Numbered from the stretch's first letter, positions 1 to 5,711 are shown. The stretch is DNA of 12,773 bases from Methanothrix sp. (GCA_028688175.1 JAQTYS010000058.1:1-12773), one strand, 5' to 3'. Numbers and translations are program-made. Notes: generated from the sequence alone by a model not told the origin.

Positions 1-614
1 AGCTGAAGTTATTCGAGGGAGCTATAGATATAAAAAACAGCCTCATCAAGGTTTCATCCATCGAAACGGAATATTCTGATGCTCATGGATATTTTGGGGG
101 TTTCTATAAACTGGTCGGGACGGGTGAAACCGACTCACGTCTTGATGAAGGAATTAACGTCCTAAAGAGTATGAAAGATGTTCTAATTCAAATTCTTAAT
201 AAACAAGATGAGACCACTCGCGAGATAAAGGAGACGAATAGAAACCTAGGCAGCAAAATGGACCAGATGCTGGACAAACAGGATCAGATGCTGGACAAAC
301 AGGATCAGATGCTGGACAAACAGGATCAGATGCTGGACAAACAGGATCAGATGCTAGGCAAGCAAGATGAAACCATTTCCGGGATCAAGGACATAAACAG
401 CAAGATGGACCTTACTTTGAACAAACAGGATCGTATGCTCGAAAAACAGGATCAGATGCTGGGCAAACAAGACGAATCCATTTCCGAGATCAAGGACATG
501 AACAGGAGCATAAATGATAAGATGGACAAGGTTCTGGACAAGAGCGATATCCTTGAGCTGAAGAGCGATGTGGCTGAAATGAAGTCAGCTCTCAGGGCCA
601 AGGGAATAATTTAG
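1..614 (+). CDS. Acylphosphatase-like protein with seven-residue repeat tail (5' end missing)
   Basis: The reading frame is open from base 3, so the gene starts outside the window and the ATG at 171 is internal. The first 50 or so residues match the end of the acylphosphatase-like domain of the complete paralogue at 2081-2656 (both contain KLFEG, FYKLVGTGETDSRLDEG). A hydrophilic helical tail follows, with five tandem copies of DQMLDKQ, a short spacer, two more copies, and a C-terminus (DKMDKVLDKSD...SALRAKGII) almost the same as the paralogue's. The repeat has a strict seven-residue period, as coiled coils do, but its hydrophobic residues are adjacent (Met-Leu) rather than spaced 3-4. Oligomerisation is therefore plausible but not shown. 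No function is known to me for this architecture. The catalytic residues of the acylphosphatase fold would lie in the missing part. Confidence 0.8.
   Translation, partial: LKLFEGAIDIKNSLIKVSSIETEYSDAHGYFGGFYKLVGTGETDSRLDEGINVLKSMKDVLIQILNKQDETTREIKETNRNLGSKMDQMLDKQDQMLDKQDQMLDKQDQMLDKQDQMLGKQDETISGIKDINSKMDLTLNKQDRMLEKQDQMLGKQDESISEIKDMNRSINDKMDKVLDKSDILELKSDVAEMKSALRAKGII
261..365 (+). repeat. Tandem 21-bp repeat, five copies, coding
   Basis: Five head-to-tail 21-base units begin at 261, 282, 303, 324 and 345. The middle three are identical at the base level (gatcagatgctggacaaaca plus g); the first and last have a few changes. Each encodes DQM-L-D/G-KQ, so the array changes length in whole heptads without shifting frame. 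Near-identity of the units points to recent expansion by slippage or unequal recombination. Confidence 0.95.
429..470 (+). repeat. Second block of the same 21-bp repeat, two copies
   Basis: Two more units (429-449 and 450-470), in frame with the first block and separated from it by about 20 codons of non-repeat helix. They are more diverged from each other and from the first block (DRMLEKQ, DQMLGKQ), so they are probably older. Confidence 0.85.
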
Positions 615-615
615 C

Positions 616-656
616 TATATTTCTATTTTAACTTTGTTTGGTATTTTCGTTTTCTC
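616..656 (+). terminator. T-rich tract after the first acylphosphatase-like gene
   Basis: Directly after the stop codon are several runs of three to five T on the plus strand (tttct, tttt, ttt, tttt, tttt) without an obvious hairpin. Archaeal transcription often ends at such U-rich tracts, and the GC-rich repeat starts just downstream. Composition is the only evidence. Confidence 0.4.
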
Positions 657-684
657 TTGAGTCTTCGGCTCACCCCTCTGTTTT

Positions 685-807
685 GCGTCTGCGCTTGCTC
701 TCCTGGCCTTGCAGCCCTTTGGGTGGCGGCCAGGCGGGCCACGGCTGCAGCCGTAGCGGCTCACGGGCGCGGGAGCACGTGTGGGCGGGGGCGGCGCGAT
801 CGGCCAG
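685..807 (+). repeat. GC-rich dispersed repeat, copy A (short form)
   Basis: First of five related copies. It has the 5' segment (gcgcttgctctcctggcctt, then the gggtggcggccagg core) and the GC-rich centre (ggctcacgggcgcgggagca, ggcgggggcggcgcgatcgg), but stops just after cggccag and lacks the 3' part seen in copies B, D and E. It contains a perfect 14-base palindrome, acggctgcagccgt. Open frames through it are a side-effect of GC richness; the only tie to genes is its place just upstream of the toxin-antitoxin promoter. Confidence 0.85.
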
Positions 808-833
808 AATCCAAAATTGAAATCATCCTTGCC

Positions 834-846
834 GATAAATATTAAA
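834..846 (+). promoter_or_regulatory. TATA-box candidate for the DUF2281/PIN module
   Basis: An A/T-rich block (gataaatattaaa) is centred near 839, about 38 bases before the ATG at 878. With the usual 25-base spacing, transcription would start near 865 and leave a leader of about 13 bases. It lies just after GC-rich repeat copy A. Confidence 0.4.
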
Positions 847-877
847 GGCTTGGGCATCCTATATCTGATTGAGAAAA

Positions 878-1084
878 ATGACAAACCTCGCTAGGTTCGT
901 TGAGCAATTGCCTCTTGACATCCAAAAAGAAGTTCTAAGCTATGCGGAATTTTTGCTGGAGAAAAGATCCAAAAAGAAGCAAAAGGTGCCGGCTTTTGAT
1001 TGGGAAGGTGCTCTCGCAGATCTGGGAGAACAATATTCCTCTGTAGAACTCCAGCACGAGATTGGAAAGATGCGAGGAGCTTAA
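878..1084 (+). CDS. DUF2281 family antitoxin (VapB-like)
   Basis: A 68-residue protein with the DUF2281 layout: an N-terminal helix (LARFVEQLPLDIQKEVLSYA), a basic linker (EKRSKKKQK), and the conserved tail FDWEGAL...QYSSVELQHEI. This family is the antitoxin partner of PIN-domain RNases; the tail normally binds and blocks the toxin. I chose the ATG at 878 because the family usually starts just before this helix; a TTG at 869 would add three residues. The stop codon overlaps the toxin ATG by one base (TAATG), so the two are translationally coupled. The toxin downstream is frameshifted, so this antitoxin may have no active partner at this locus, although it is itself intact. Confidence 0.85.
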   Translation: MTNLARFVEQLPLDIQKEVLSYAEFLLEKRSKKKQKVPAFDWEGALADLGEQYSSVELQHEIGKMRGA

Positions 1085-1475
1085 TGTACCTCCTGGACAC
1101 GAACATATTTTTGGAAATCTTGCTGCAAAGAGAAAAGAGCAAGGCCGCCAAGCATCTGTTTATCGCAAATCCCTCCAACGATCTTTTTATAACGGATTTC
1201 TCACTTCATTCCATTGGTGTTTTCCTTTTCCAAAGAAATCGATATGAAACCTACGTTCGCTTCGTGAAGGATGTAATAATAAAGACCGGGATAACTGTGA
1301 TAGGGTTAGATCCGGAAGAGGTTCTCGCTCTGGCAGAAGTTTCGAAAAGGTTCCGTTTGGATTTTGATGATTCTTACCAATACGCCGTCGCACAGAAGTA
1401 CGCCTGCAGATAATGAGCTTTGATGCAGATTTTGATCGCACTGAAAAAGGACGCAAGATACCAGAGTTAAAATAA
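1084..1475 (+). pseudogene. Frameshifted PIN-domain toxin (VapC-like)
   Basis: The uninterrupted frame from 1084 gives 109 residues, beginning with the PIN signature YLLDTNIFLE (Asp5) and including ITDFSLHSIG near residue 40 and LDFDDSYQYAVA with Asp95/Asp96. It stops at 1411-1413 right after KYACR. One base out of frame, from about 1407, the sequence reads IMSFDADFDRTEKGRK and stops at 1473-1475. This is the expected end of this PIN family, including the acidic SFDADFD motif that helps bind metal. Restoring one base near 1405-1410 would give a normal toxin of about 130 residues. As it stands the protein lacks its last strand and final active-site acid and is probably inactive as an RNase. 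No homopolymer run explains the shift, but a sequencing error cannot be excluded. Confidence 0.85.
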
Positions 1476-1508
1476 CAATTTAATCCTGGAGTTTGTGGAT
1501 TCTTCCGG

Positions 1509-1716
1509 CCTTGGGTTGGCAAGCAGGCGCTCGCTACTTCCGGCTGCGCTGTTGATGACGGCCAGGCGGGCACCGGCTGCGGCCGTTGCGGCTCACGGGC
1601 GCGGGAGCCATGCGAGCGGGCGAGGGCGCGGCGGTCGGCCCGGCCCCGGTTGTGCCATGGAGCCCAGGTGGCCGGGGATACTGTCGGCCTAGATAGAGGC
1701 CCTTGGGATTGATCGT
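1509..1716 (+). repeat. GC-rich dispersed repeat, copy B (long form)
   Basis: It begins ccttgggttggcaagcaggc, continues through the GC-rich centre, and carries the 3' part (gttgtgccatggagcccagg, tggccggggatac, then gaggcccttgggattgatcg), after which similarity to D and E stops. It contains a good hairpin at 1644-1677: CCCCG and GCCA on the left pair with TGGC and CGGGG on the right, with a five-base bulge and an 11-base loop. It fills most of the gene-free stretch between the broken toxin and the second acylphosphatase-like gene. Confidence 0.85.
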
Positions 1717-1754
1717 ATTAGAATAGCAGTTCTCCGTCCGTTCGTCCTCTGTGC

Positions 1755-1838
1755 TCTCTGCGACTCTGCGGTTTTATTCCCGTAAACCCTAGAGCTAAAT
1801 TATTCAGCTACGATTATTAACCGCAGAGGACGCAGAGA
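1755..1838. repeat. Imperfect inverted repeat, 19-20 base arms
   Basis: The left arm 1755-1773 (tctctgcgactctgcggtt) and right arm 1819-1838 (aaccgcagaggacgcagaga) are reverse complements apart from one indel and neighbouring mismatch, with 45 A/T-richer bases between. Each arm is itself a doubled ctctgcg motif. From memory, similar 'ctctgcg' palindromes are scattered between genes in many environmental bacterial and archaeal genomes. It differs in sequence from the GC-rich repeats on both sides. Confidence 0.75.
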
Positions 1839-1907
1839 CGCGCAAACTTCCTTTGATTTCCATTCCATCGACTCATAATGACGCATGAGACTTCAAGCTC
1901 TCCATTT

Positions 1908-2029
1908 CCTTGGCTTGCCAGCAGGCGCTCGCTCTTCCCGGCCTAGCAGCCCTGTGGGTGGCGACCAGGGTCCCGGTGCCCGGCTGCTGCCGATCGCTCA
2001 CTGGCGCAGGAGCATGCGGGCGGGGACTC
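1908..2029 (+). repeat. GC-rich dispersed repeat, copy C (diverged short form)
   Basis: It starts ccttggcttgccagcaggcg, like copy B, and keeps the gcagccctgtgggtggcgac core, but the centre is eroded (ggtgcccggctgctgccgat, cgctcactggcgcaggagca). It ends after gcgggcggggactc without the 3' part. It lies just upstream of the second acylphosphatase-like gene. Of the five copies it is the most changed in the centre, suggesting the oldest or least constrained one. Confidence 0.75.
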
Positions 2030-2080
2030 AGGAAAGCCAACGATTATTGATAGGAAAAGCCAAATACAAAAAGAGATGAA

Positions 2081-2656
2081 ATGTATTCAATGAAGCGGCT
2101 CACAGCATTTGTCTCAGGCAAGGTCCAAAGGGTAGGCTACAGGGCCAGGGTTATCCAGTTGGCCAATGGCTTGGGTCTAAAAGGCATAATCGAAAACCTG
2201 AGCGATGGAAGAGTTCGAATCATTGCAGAGGGCGATGAAGAAAAGATAAAATTATTCGAGGGATCTATAGACATAAAGAACACCTTCATCCAAGTCACTT
2301 CTATTGAAAAAATATATTCACAGCCTTATGGCGAATTTGGCAGCTTCTATAAACTTGTAGGAACGGGGGAAACTGATTCTCGCCTGGATGAAGGGATTGG
2401 CGTATTAAAAGACATGAGAGATCTGCTCATTTCGATTTGTAGCACGCAGAAACAAATGCTGGGCAAGCAAGACCAAATGCTCGGCAAGCAAGACCAAATG
2501 CTTGGCAAACAGGATGAAACCCTTTTTGAGATCAAGGACATGAACCGGAGCCTAAACGATAAGATGGACAAGGTTCTGGACAAAAGCGATATCTATGAGC
2601 TGAAGGGCGATGTGTCAGAGATGAAGTCAGCTCTGAGGGCGAAGGGCATTATTTAG
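2081..2656 (+). CDS. Acylphosphatase-like domain fused to seven-residue repeat tail
   Basis: A 191-residue protein. Residues 4-90 form an acylphosphatase domain: VSGKVQRVGYRARV contains the Arg that binds the acyl phosphate, and GIIENLSDGRV contains the catalytic Asn, so the core site appears intact although the usual VQGV is VQRV. The family hydrolyses acyl phosphates such as carbamoyl phosphate; the substrate here cannot be predicted. From about residue 105 a helical tail follows with three units of QMLGKQD and the same C-terminus as the protein at 1-614. The start could also be the ATG at 2090 (MKRLTAF), which fits the family better; gagatg just before 2081 is a weak ribosome-binding site for either. 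No signal peptide or membrane segment is seen, so it should be cytoplasmic. Confidence 0.85.
   Translation: MYSMKRLTAFVSGKVQRVGYRARVIQLANGLGLKGIIENLSDGRVRIIAEGDEEKIKLFEGSIDIKNTFIQVTSIEKIYSQPYGEFGSFYKLVGTGETDSRLDEGIGVLKDMRDLLISICSTQKQMLGKQDQMLGKQDQMLGKQDETLFEIKDMNRSLNDKMDKVLDKSDIYELKGDVSEMKSALRAKGII
2453..2515 (+). repeat. Tandem 21-bp repeat, three copies, coding
   Basis: Units at 2453, 2474 and 2495 (caaatgctgggcaagcaaga plus c, with small changes) encode QMLGKQD. This is the paralogue's version of the 261-365 array, with three units instead of five plus two, and different preferred bases (caaatg rather than cagatg). The two arrays have therefore expanded independently. Confidence 0.9.
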
Positions 2657-2853
2657 GTTGATGGCCTCAATTGAGCGGATGCGGCTTCAAGCATGCCTTT
2701 CTGCCAGGAACCAAAGGCCATGCAGTGACCGAGCCTTGGGTTGGGGCTGTGGGCAACAATTAATTGGGGGAATTCTGCCTCAGTTTCCGGATTGTCCGAT
2801 GAAAATGTGGAGATATTTTTAGAGACCTTCTTGCAGTTCCATCCGGCCAACAG

Positions 2854-3097
2854 GAGCCTGGCGGCGCTCGCCCTACCGGCCTGGCAGCGCTGCGGCAGGC
2901 GGCCAGGCGGGCCACGGCTGTGGCCGTTGCGGCTCACGGGCGCGGGTGCACGCGCGGGCGGGGGCACGGCGGTCGGCCAGGCACCGGTTGTGCCATGGAG
3001 CCTAAGTGGCCGGGGATACCAGTGGACTGATAAGAGGCCCTTGGGATTGATCGTGCCGATATTTCGGGAGGAAGTGGGAAAGTCAGGAATTGCCCAG
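2854..3097 (+). repeat. GC-rich dispersed repeat, copy D (long form joined to toxin 3' end)
   Basis: It contains the 5' segment, the GC-rich centre, the gttgtgccatggagcc hairpin segment and gaggcccttgggattgatcg. It then runs on through gaggaagtgggaaagtcagg and attgcccag, ending 23 bases short of the minus-strand PIN toxin stop codon. The same order, including the toxin end, recurs at copy E. The hairpin stem GCCA...TGGC is kept, but the outer stem has one mismatch. The bases from 2657 to 2853 hold nothing I can recognise. Confidence 0.85.
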
Positions 3098-3120
3098 TTT
3101 TGATTTAATAGTAGGTTCCT

Positions 3121-3612
3121 TCAAGGTTTCCAGATCTTCAAATCCGTAACTCTCTTGAAATCGGCGTCATTGGTTGCCAGATTTGTCAATCCATTTCGTC
3201 TCATAATCGCAAGATGGGCGGAATCCATCGCTAACAAATGATATTTCATTGATAGATCCACAAACTCCGGAAAAATCTGCCCATCTAATATTGTAATATT
3301 AATACTATTTAAGATATCCATCTCATCCCATAGATCACATAATTCATTTATGATTTCCTGTTTCTGCTTGAATAGGTTATTAGCAGCTGCCGCCTGGACC
3401 CCGAACTTATTCACGATCTCAGACATCATCAGCTTATGAAAGACCTCATTTAGGACAAATGCCGAGCAATAGCCATGTATTTCTTCTTGATCCACTCTGT
3501 TCAAAAAATCCCGGCATGCTCTGCCAAATGTGGGATGGTCAAAGGCTGAGTATAGGAAGATGTTCGCATCAAGAAATATGCTCTCTCCATCCGGCAATTG
3601 AGATAGCTTCAA
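3121..3612 (-). CDS. PIN-domain toxin (VapC-like RNase)
   Basis: A 163-residue PIN-domain protein with the full set of acidic residues: Asp15 in IFLDANIFLYS, Glu56 in FVLNEVFHK, Asp130 in LLAMDSAHLAIM, and Asp149/Asp151 in LATNDADF. PIN toxins are Mg-dependent RNases, in characterised VapC cases cutting tRNA or rRNA. The ATG overlaps the stop of the upstream antitoxin gene by four bases, the standard coupled arrangement. At 163 residues it is at the long end for the family, because of a helical insert near residues 70-100. It looks intact, unlike the toxin at 1084. Its 3' end was copied to 4137-4250. Confidence 0.9.
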   Translation of the reverse strand: MKLSQLPDGESIFLDANIFLYSAFDHPTFGRACRDFLNRVDQEEIHGYCSAFVLNEVFHKLMMSEIVNKFGVQAAAANNLFKQKQEIINELCDLWDEMDILNSINITILDGQIFPEFVDLSMKYHLLAMDSAHLAIMRRNGLTNLATNDADFKRVTDLKIWKP

Positions 3613-3794
3613 TCCAAGATCTCCATACCGATTATCTCATCAGCGATCTTTTTGTCTATTGCCATCTTTCCATGGAATTTATCTACCAGGTTTCGCTGAA
3701 CTTTGATCTGCACCTCTTCACCCTCATTTAAATGCAGATCTTGATAGGGTTTAAGGACCTTATCCTCATATTTGGCCCGGACTGTCACACTCAT
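3609..3794 (-). CDS. DUF104 family antitoxin (VapB-like)
   Basis: A 61-residue protein. VRAKYEDKVLKPYQDLHLNEGEEVQIKV is the hallmark of DUF104, the archaeal antitoxin family that precedes PIN toxins. This N-terminal beta part probably dimerises, and the helical tail (DKKIADEIIGMEILD) would bind the toxin. It is first in its operon, has a good ribbon of signals upstream (see the promoter entry), and overlaps the toxin gene by four bases. As in other such modules, the antitoxin-toxin complex may repress its own promoter; I see no clear operator. Confidence 0.88.
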   Translation of the reverse strand: MSVTVRAKYEDKVLKPYQDLHLNEGEEVQIKVQRNLVDKFHGKMAIDKKIADEIIGMEILD

Positions 3795-3799
3795 CTTAG

Positions 3800-3835
3800 C
3801 TCACCATACAGGGTTTCAGTTCTAAATCTATAAAG
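3800..3835 (-). promoter_or_regulatory. Promoter and ribosome-binding site of the DUF104/PIN operon
   Basis: On the minus strand GGTGAG (3800-3805) lies five bases before the antitoxin ATG, matching the archaeal 16S rRNA tail. A TATA-like ctttatagattt (about 3823-3835) lies about 25 bases further upstream. This puts the transcription start near the ribosome-binding site and gives a very short leader. Confidence 0.55.
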
Positions 3836-3876
3836 GTTATTGCATTGTCTCTGATCTTCCCTCAACCATCATAAGT

Positions 3877-4112
3877 CAGCAGCCGCTTGTCATTCGGGTT
3901 AAGTTGTGGGTGGCAGCCAGGCGGGCCACGGCTGCGGGCAGTTGCGGCTCACGGGCGCGGGAGCACGCGCGGGCGGGGGCGGCGCGATCGGCCTAGCCCC
4001 AGATATGCCATGGAGCCCAGGTGGCCAGAAATACCTGCAAACTGATAAGAGGCCCCTGGGATCGATTGTGCCAATATTTATTGAGGAAGTAGGGGTAGCA
4101 AGAATTGCCCAG
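3877..4112 (+). repeat. GC-rich dispersed repeat, copy E (long form joined to toxin remnant)
   Basis: Similarity to copies B-D starts at cagcagccgct, runs through gggtggcagccaggcggg, the GC-rich centre, atgccatggagcccaggtgg, gataagaggcccctgggatc and gaggaagtaggggtagcaag, and reaches attgcccag. The 5' segment is more eroded than the centre. The hairpin GCCA...TGGC is kept, while its outer stem is lost. After 24 bases the truncated PIN toxin end follows, as after copy D. Confidence 0.85.
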
Positions 4113-4136
4113 GTGTCATTTGTTGCTCAAATTCCT

Positions 4137-4250
4137 TCAAGGTTTTCTGATCTTCAAATCAACAACTTTCCTAAAATCAACGTCGTTGGTTGCCAGATTT
4201 GTCAATCCATTTCGTCTCATAATTGCATGATGGGTGGAATCCATAGCTAA
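4137..4250 (-). pseudogene. C-terminal remnant of a PIN-domain toxin
   Basis: Read on the minus strand, this stretch encodes the last 37 residues of a PIN protein: LAMDSTHHAIMRRNG, LTNLATNDVDF, ending DLKIRKP and stop. It matches residues 127-163 of the toxin at 3121-3612 at the protein level, and closely at the base level, including the stop position and the flank beyond it. Upstream of ttagctatgg (about 4250) similarity stops abruptly, so the N-terminal three quarters and the antitoxin are missing. The remaining frame has no internal stop, so the truncation is probably recent, but there is no start codon and no product is expected. Confidence 0.88.
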
Positions 4251-4620
4251 TCAAACTGCGTGTGGTCTCTCCACCCAGAAGGAAGGGGTATTCTTCGGGC
4301 CACACACCCTCACGCTCGATTTTATGGAATCCATAAATCGTCGAGCATTCGTTGACCTGATACCTTTGATCCAAATAATCGTACCTCCCTTTTCGGTTCC
4401 CAGAGAGTTCTTGTTAATCAAATCTAAGAAAATATGAAAACCAGACAAGAGTTTACTTCGTCCCTAACCTGAAGGTCGGGATATTCGTGACCCTCCACCC
4501 TCCCTAAGTAATAAAATTACTTTTGCAGCTTTGTAAGATATTATGAGAACAACCAGGATTCGATTACTTTCGCACCGCACTGATCTAATTTAAATAGTAT
4601 CTAATCGTAAATACAAATCA
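4251..4620. other. Gene-free stretch with one hairpin and a possible gene fragment
   Basis: No complete gene is visible. On the minus strand 4251-4413 is open and reads like protein (it includes GRYDYLDQRYQVNEC and REGVWPEEYPFLLGGETTR), but it has no start and belongs to no family I recognise. At 4506-4522 there is a perfect inverted repeat (AAGTAAT, loop AAA, ATTACTT) followed by TT, which could be a terminator or a protein-binding palindrome. The rest up to 4588 holds nothing I can name. Confidence 0.5.
4589..4598 (+). promoter_or_regulatory. TATA box of the DUF2188 gene
   Basis: tttaaatagt is a near-consensus archaeal TATA box centred about 27 bases before the ATG at 4621. Transcription would begin at or within a few bases of the start codon, so the mRNA is probably leaderless; there is indeed no ribosome-binding site. 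Confidence 0.6.
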
Positions 4621-4854
4621 ATGGCACGAAAAGAGAGACATGTCGTCAAAAACCCTGAAGGCGGTTGGGACGTTAAGAAACCTCATTCTGAGCGAGTATC
4701 AATTCATGCAGATACGAAAGCTGAGGCTGTTTGCTGCGCACGAGAGATATGCATAAACCAGAAAGCTGAATGTGTTATCCATGGCAAGGACGGAAAGATT
4801 CAGGATTCCAATAGCTATGGTAATGATCCATGCCCACAGAAAGATAAGAAGTAA
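4621..4854 (+). CDS. DUF2188 domain protein
   Basis: A 77-residue protein matching the DUF2188 pattern as I know it: HVVKNPEGGWDVKK at the start, TKAEAVCCAREI in the middle (a helix beginning with the Thr-Lys-Ala-Glu-Ala motif), then VIHGKDGKIQDSNSYGNDP. The fold is a small beta-beta-alpha-beta unit; its biochemical role is unknown. Cys38, Cys39, Cys44 and Cys51 are not spaced like a metal site. It is followed after 69 bases by the 177-residue gene on the same strand, and the two may share a transcript. Members of this family are often found in accessory regions. Confidence 0.85.
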   Translation: MARKERHVVKNPEGGWDVKKPHSERVSIHADTKAEAVCCAREICINQKAECVIHGKDGKIQDSNSYGNDPCPQKDKK

Positions 4855-4923
4855 GAACTTCTGTGATATCATCTCCGCAGCTGGCAAATTCGAAAAGATG
4901 TTTCATTTGGTAAATGGAGAATT

Positions 4924-5457
4924 ATGGCGTTAAATTATGAGTACTTGGATGATAGGACACGTCAATCTATGCAAAACGAAGTGGATTTTGATATATCAAG
5001 AGGAGCACTTTATATTAGCTCTCGCTTGAATCCACAAGGCATAGAAAAGTACCCGTCACTCTTAAAGGAAGCAATTCAGAGCCACGAAGATGCATGGTTT
5101 GCAAATGAACTTCGATGCACCAAATGCATGAATGCCACCGAAGAGAGAAGGAAAAGAGGAGGCGGTTTTTCAACGGTAAAAGTTCCAATTACCGCTCCTG
5201 ATACCCTTGCAGAAGGTGAATTTAATCGGTTCTATGTGCGTGGCCTATGCATTAGAGCATTGGAGGACGGCTTAGCTGAAGTAATGGTCTGCAGAGGCAA
5301 GCAAGTTAGCCAACCACGATCAGAATCAGAAGCTATGATAGGAAAACTAATCTCGGCAAAAATGCTGCTAGATGACCTCAGGAAATCTCAAGGAGTTGAA
5401 CCAGCCCTTGGTCTTCCGCCAGGACCTAATTCGGGTTTAACTGTCCGCTTGCCATAA
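4924..5457 (+). CDS. Conserved hypothetical protein, 177 residues
   Basis: I do not recognise a named domain. The protein starts with an acidic helical part (NYEYLDDRTRQSMQNEVDFDISRG...), has a single Cys pair at 65/68 (RCTKCM), then the compact motif LAEGEFNRFYVRGLCIRALEDG at about 95-116. It ends with the Gly/Pro-rich LGLPPGPNSGLTVRLP. I believe proteins with this GEFNRFY-RGLC motif and terminal GLPPGPNSGL occur in many bacteria as uncharacterised proteins, but this is memory, not a search. The ribosome-binding site is weak (ggaga ending three bases before ATG). There is no signal peptide or membrane segment. The gene is AT-rich like the ATPase to its right and is closed by a T7 run. Confidence 0.75.
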   Translation: MALNYEYLDDRTRQSMQNEVDFDISRGALYISSRLNPQGIEKYPSLLKEAIQSHEDAWFANELRCTKCMNATEERRKRGGGFSTVKVPITAPDTLAEGEFNRFYVRGLCIRALEDGLAEVMVCRGKQVSQPRSESEAMIGKLISAKMLLDDLRKSQGVEPALGLPPGPNSGLTVRLP

Positions 5458-5462
5458 ATCCT

Positions 5463-5475
5463 CAGTCTTTTTTTC
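5463..5475 (+). terminator. T-run terminator after the 177-residue gene
   Basis: Seven consecutive T at 5468-5474, starting ten bases after the stop codon, fits U-tract termination in archaea. It separates the DUF2188/177-aa pair from the ATPase unit. Confidence 0.5.
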
Positions 5476-5711
5476 GATAACAAGTAATCGAATAGATAAT
5501 CCCGATCCAACCTATTCGACGCTCCAGCTGAAGACGTTCTTTATGCTCGGACTGAGTTCTTAATACCCAAAACGTCTTGCCTAAAATGAATCGCATATCG
5601 TTGGCGTCTAAATGTTTATTGTTTATGGACCATTCAAACCTAGCCTCAACAACAATAATATAGCTTGGGTGCTATCACATGTTAGGTCCAACTGGCCTTG
5701 GGAGGAATTAA
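5476..5711. other. Intergenic stretch with two perfect 8-bp inverted repeats
   Basis: TCGAATAG (5488-5495) pairs with CTATTCGA (5512-5519), loop 16. AAGACGTT (5531-5538) pairs with AACGTCTT (5571-5578), loop 32. Both lie between the T-run and the ATPase unit and could be operator or RNA elements. A weak A/T block near 5654-5663 (aataatatag) could be the TATA box for the GTG-started gene at 5712. On the minus strand 5462-5676 is also open (see findings). Confidence 0.5.

Noticed and set aside
638..845. Open frames on both strands through GC-rich repeat copy A (and likewise through copies B, C, D and E).
   Set aside because: The frames are not kept consistently between copies, composition is Gly/Arg/Ala/Pro from GC-rich DNA, and no ribosome-binding site precedes them. 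Lack of stops is expected at this GC content.
2741..3103. A 120-residue frame covering copy D, sharing a stretch with the frame over copy E (TDKRPLG, IVPIF, EEVG).
   Set aside because: The shared peptide follows from the DNA duplication; copy B has a stop in that frame, and no start signal is present. Treated as a repeat, not a gene.
4699..4887. A hydrophobic 62-residue frame on the minus strand opposite the DUF2188 gene.
   Set aside because: It is antisense to a recognised family with a good promoter; no ribosome-binding site and no family.
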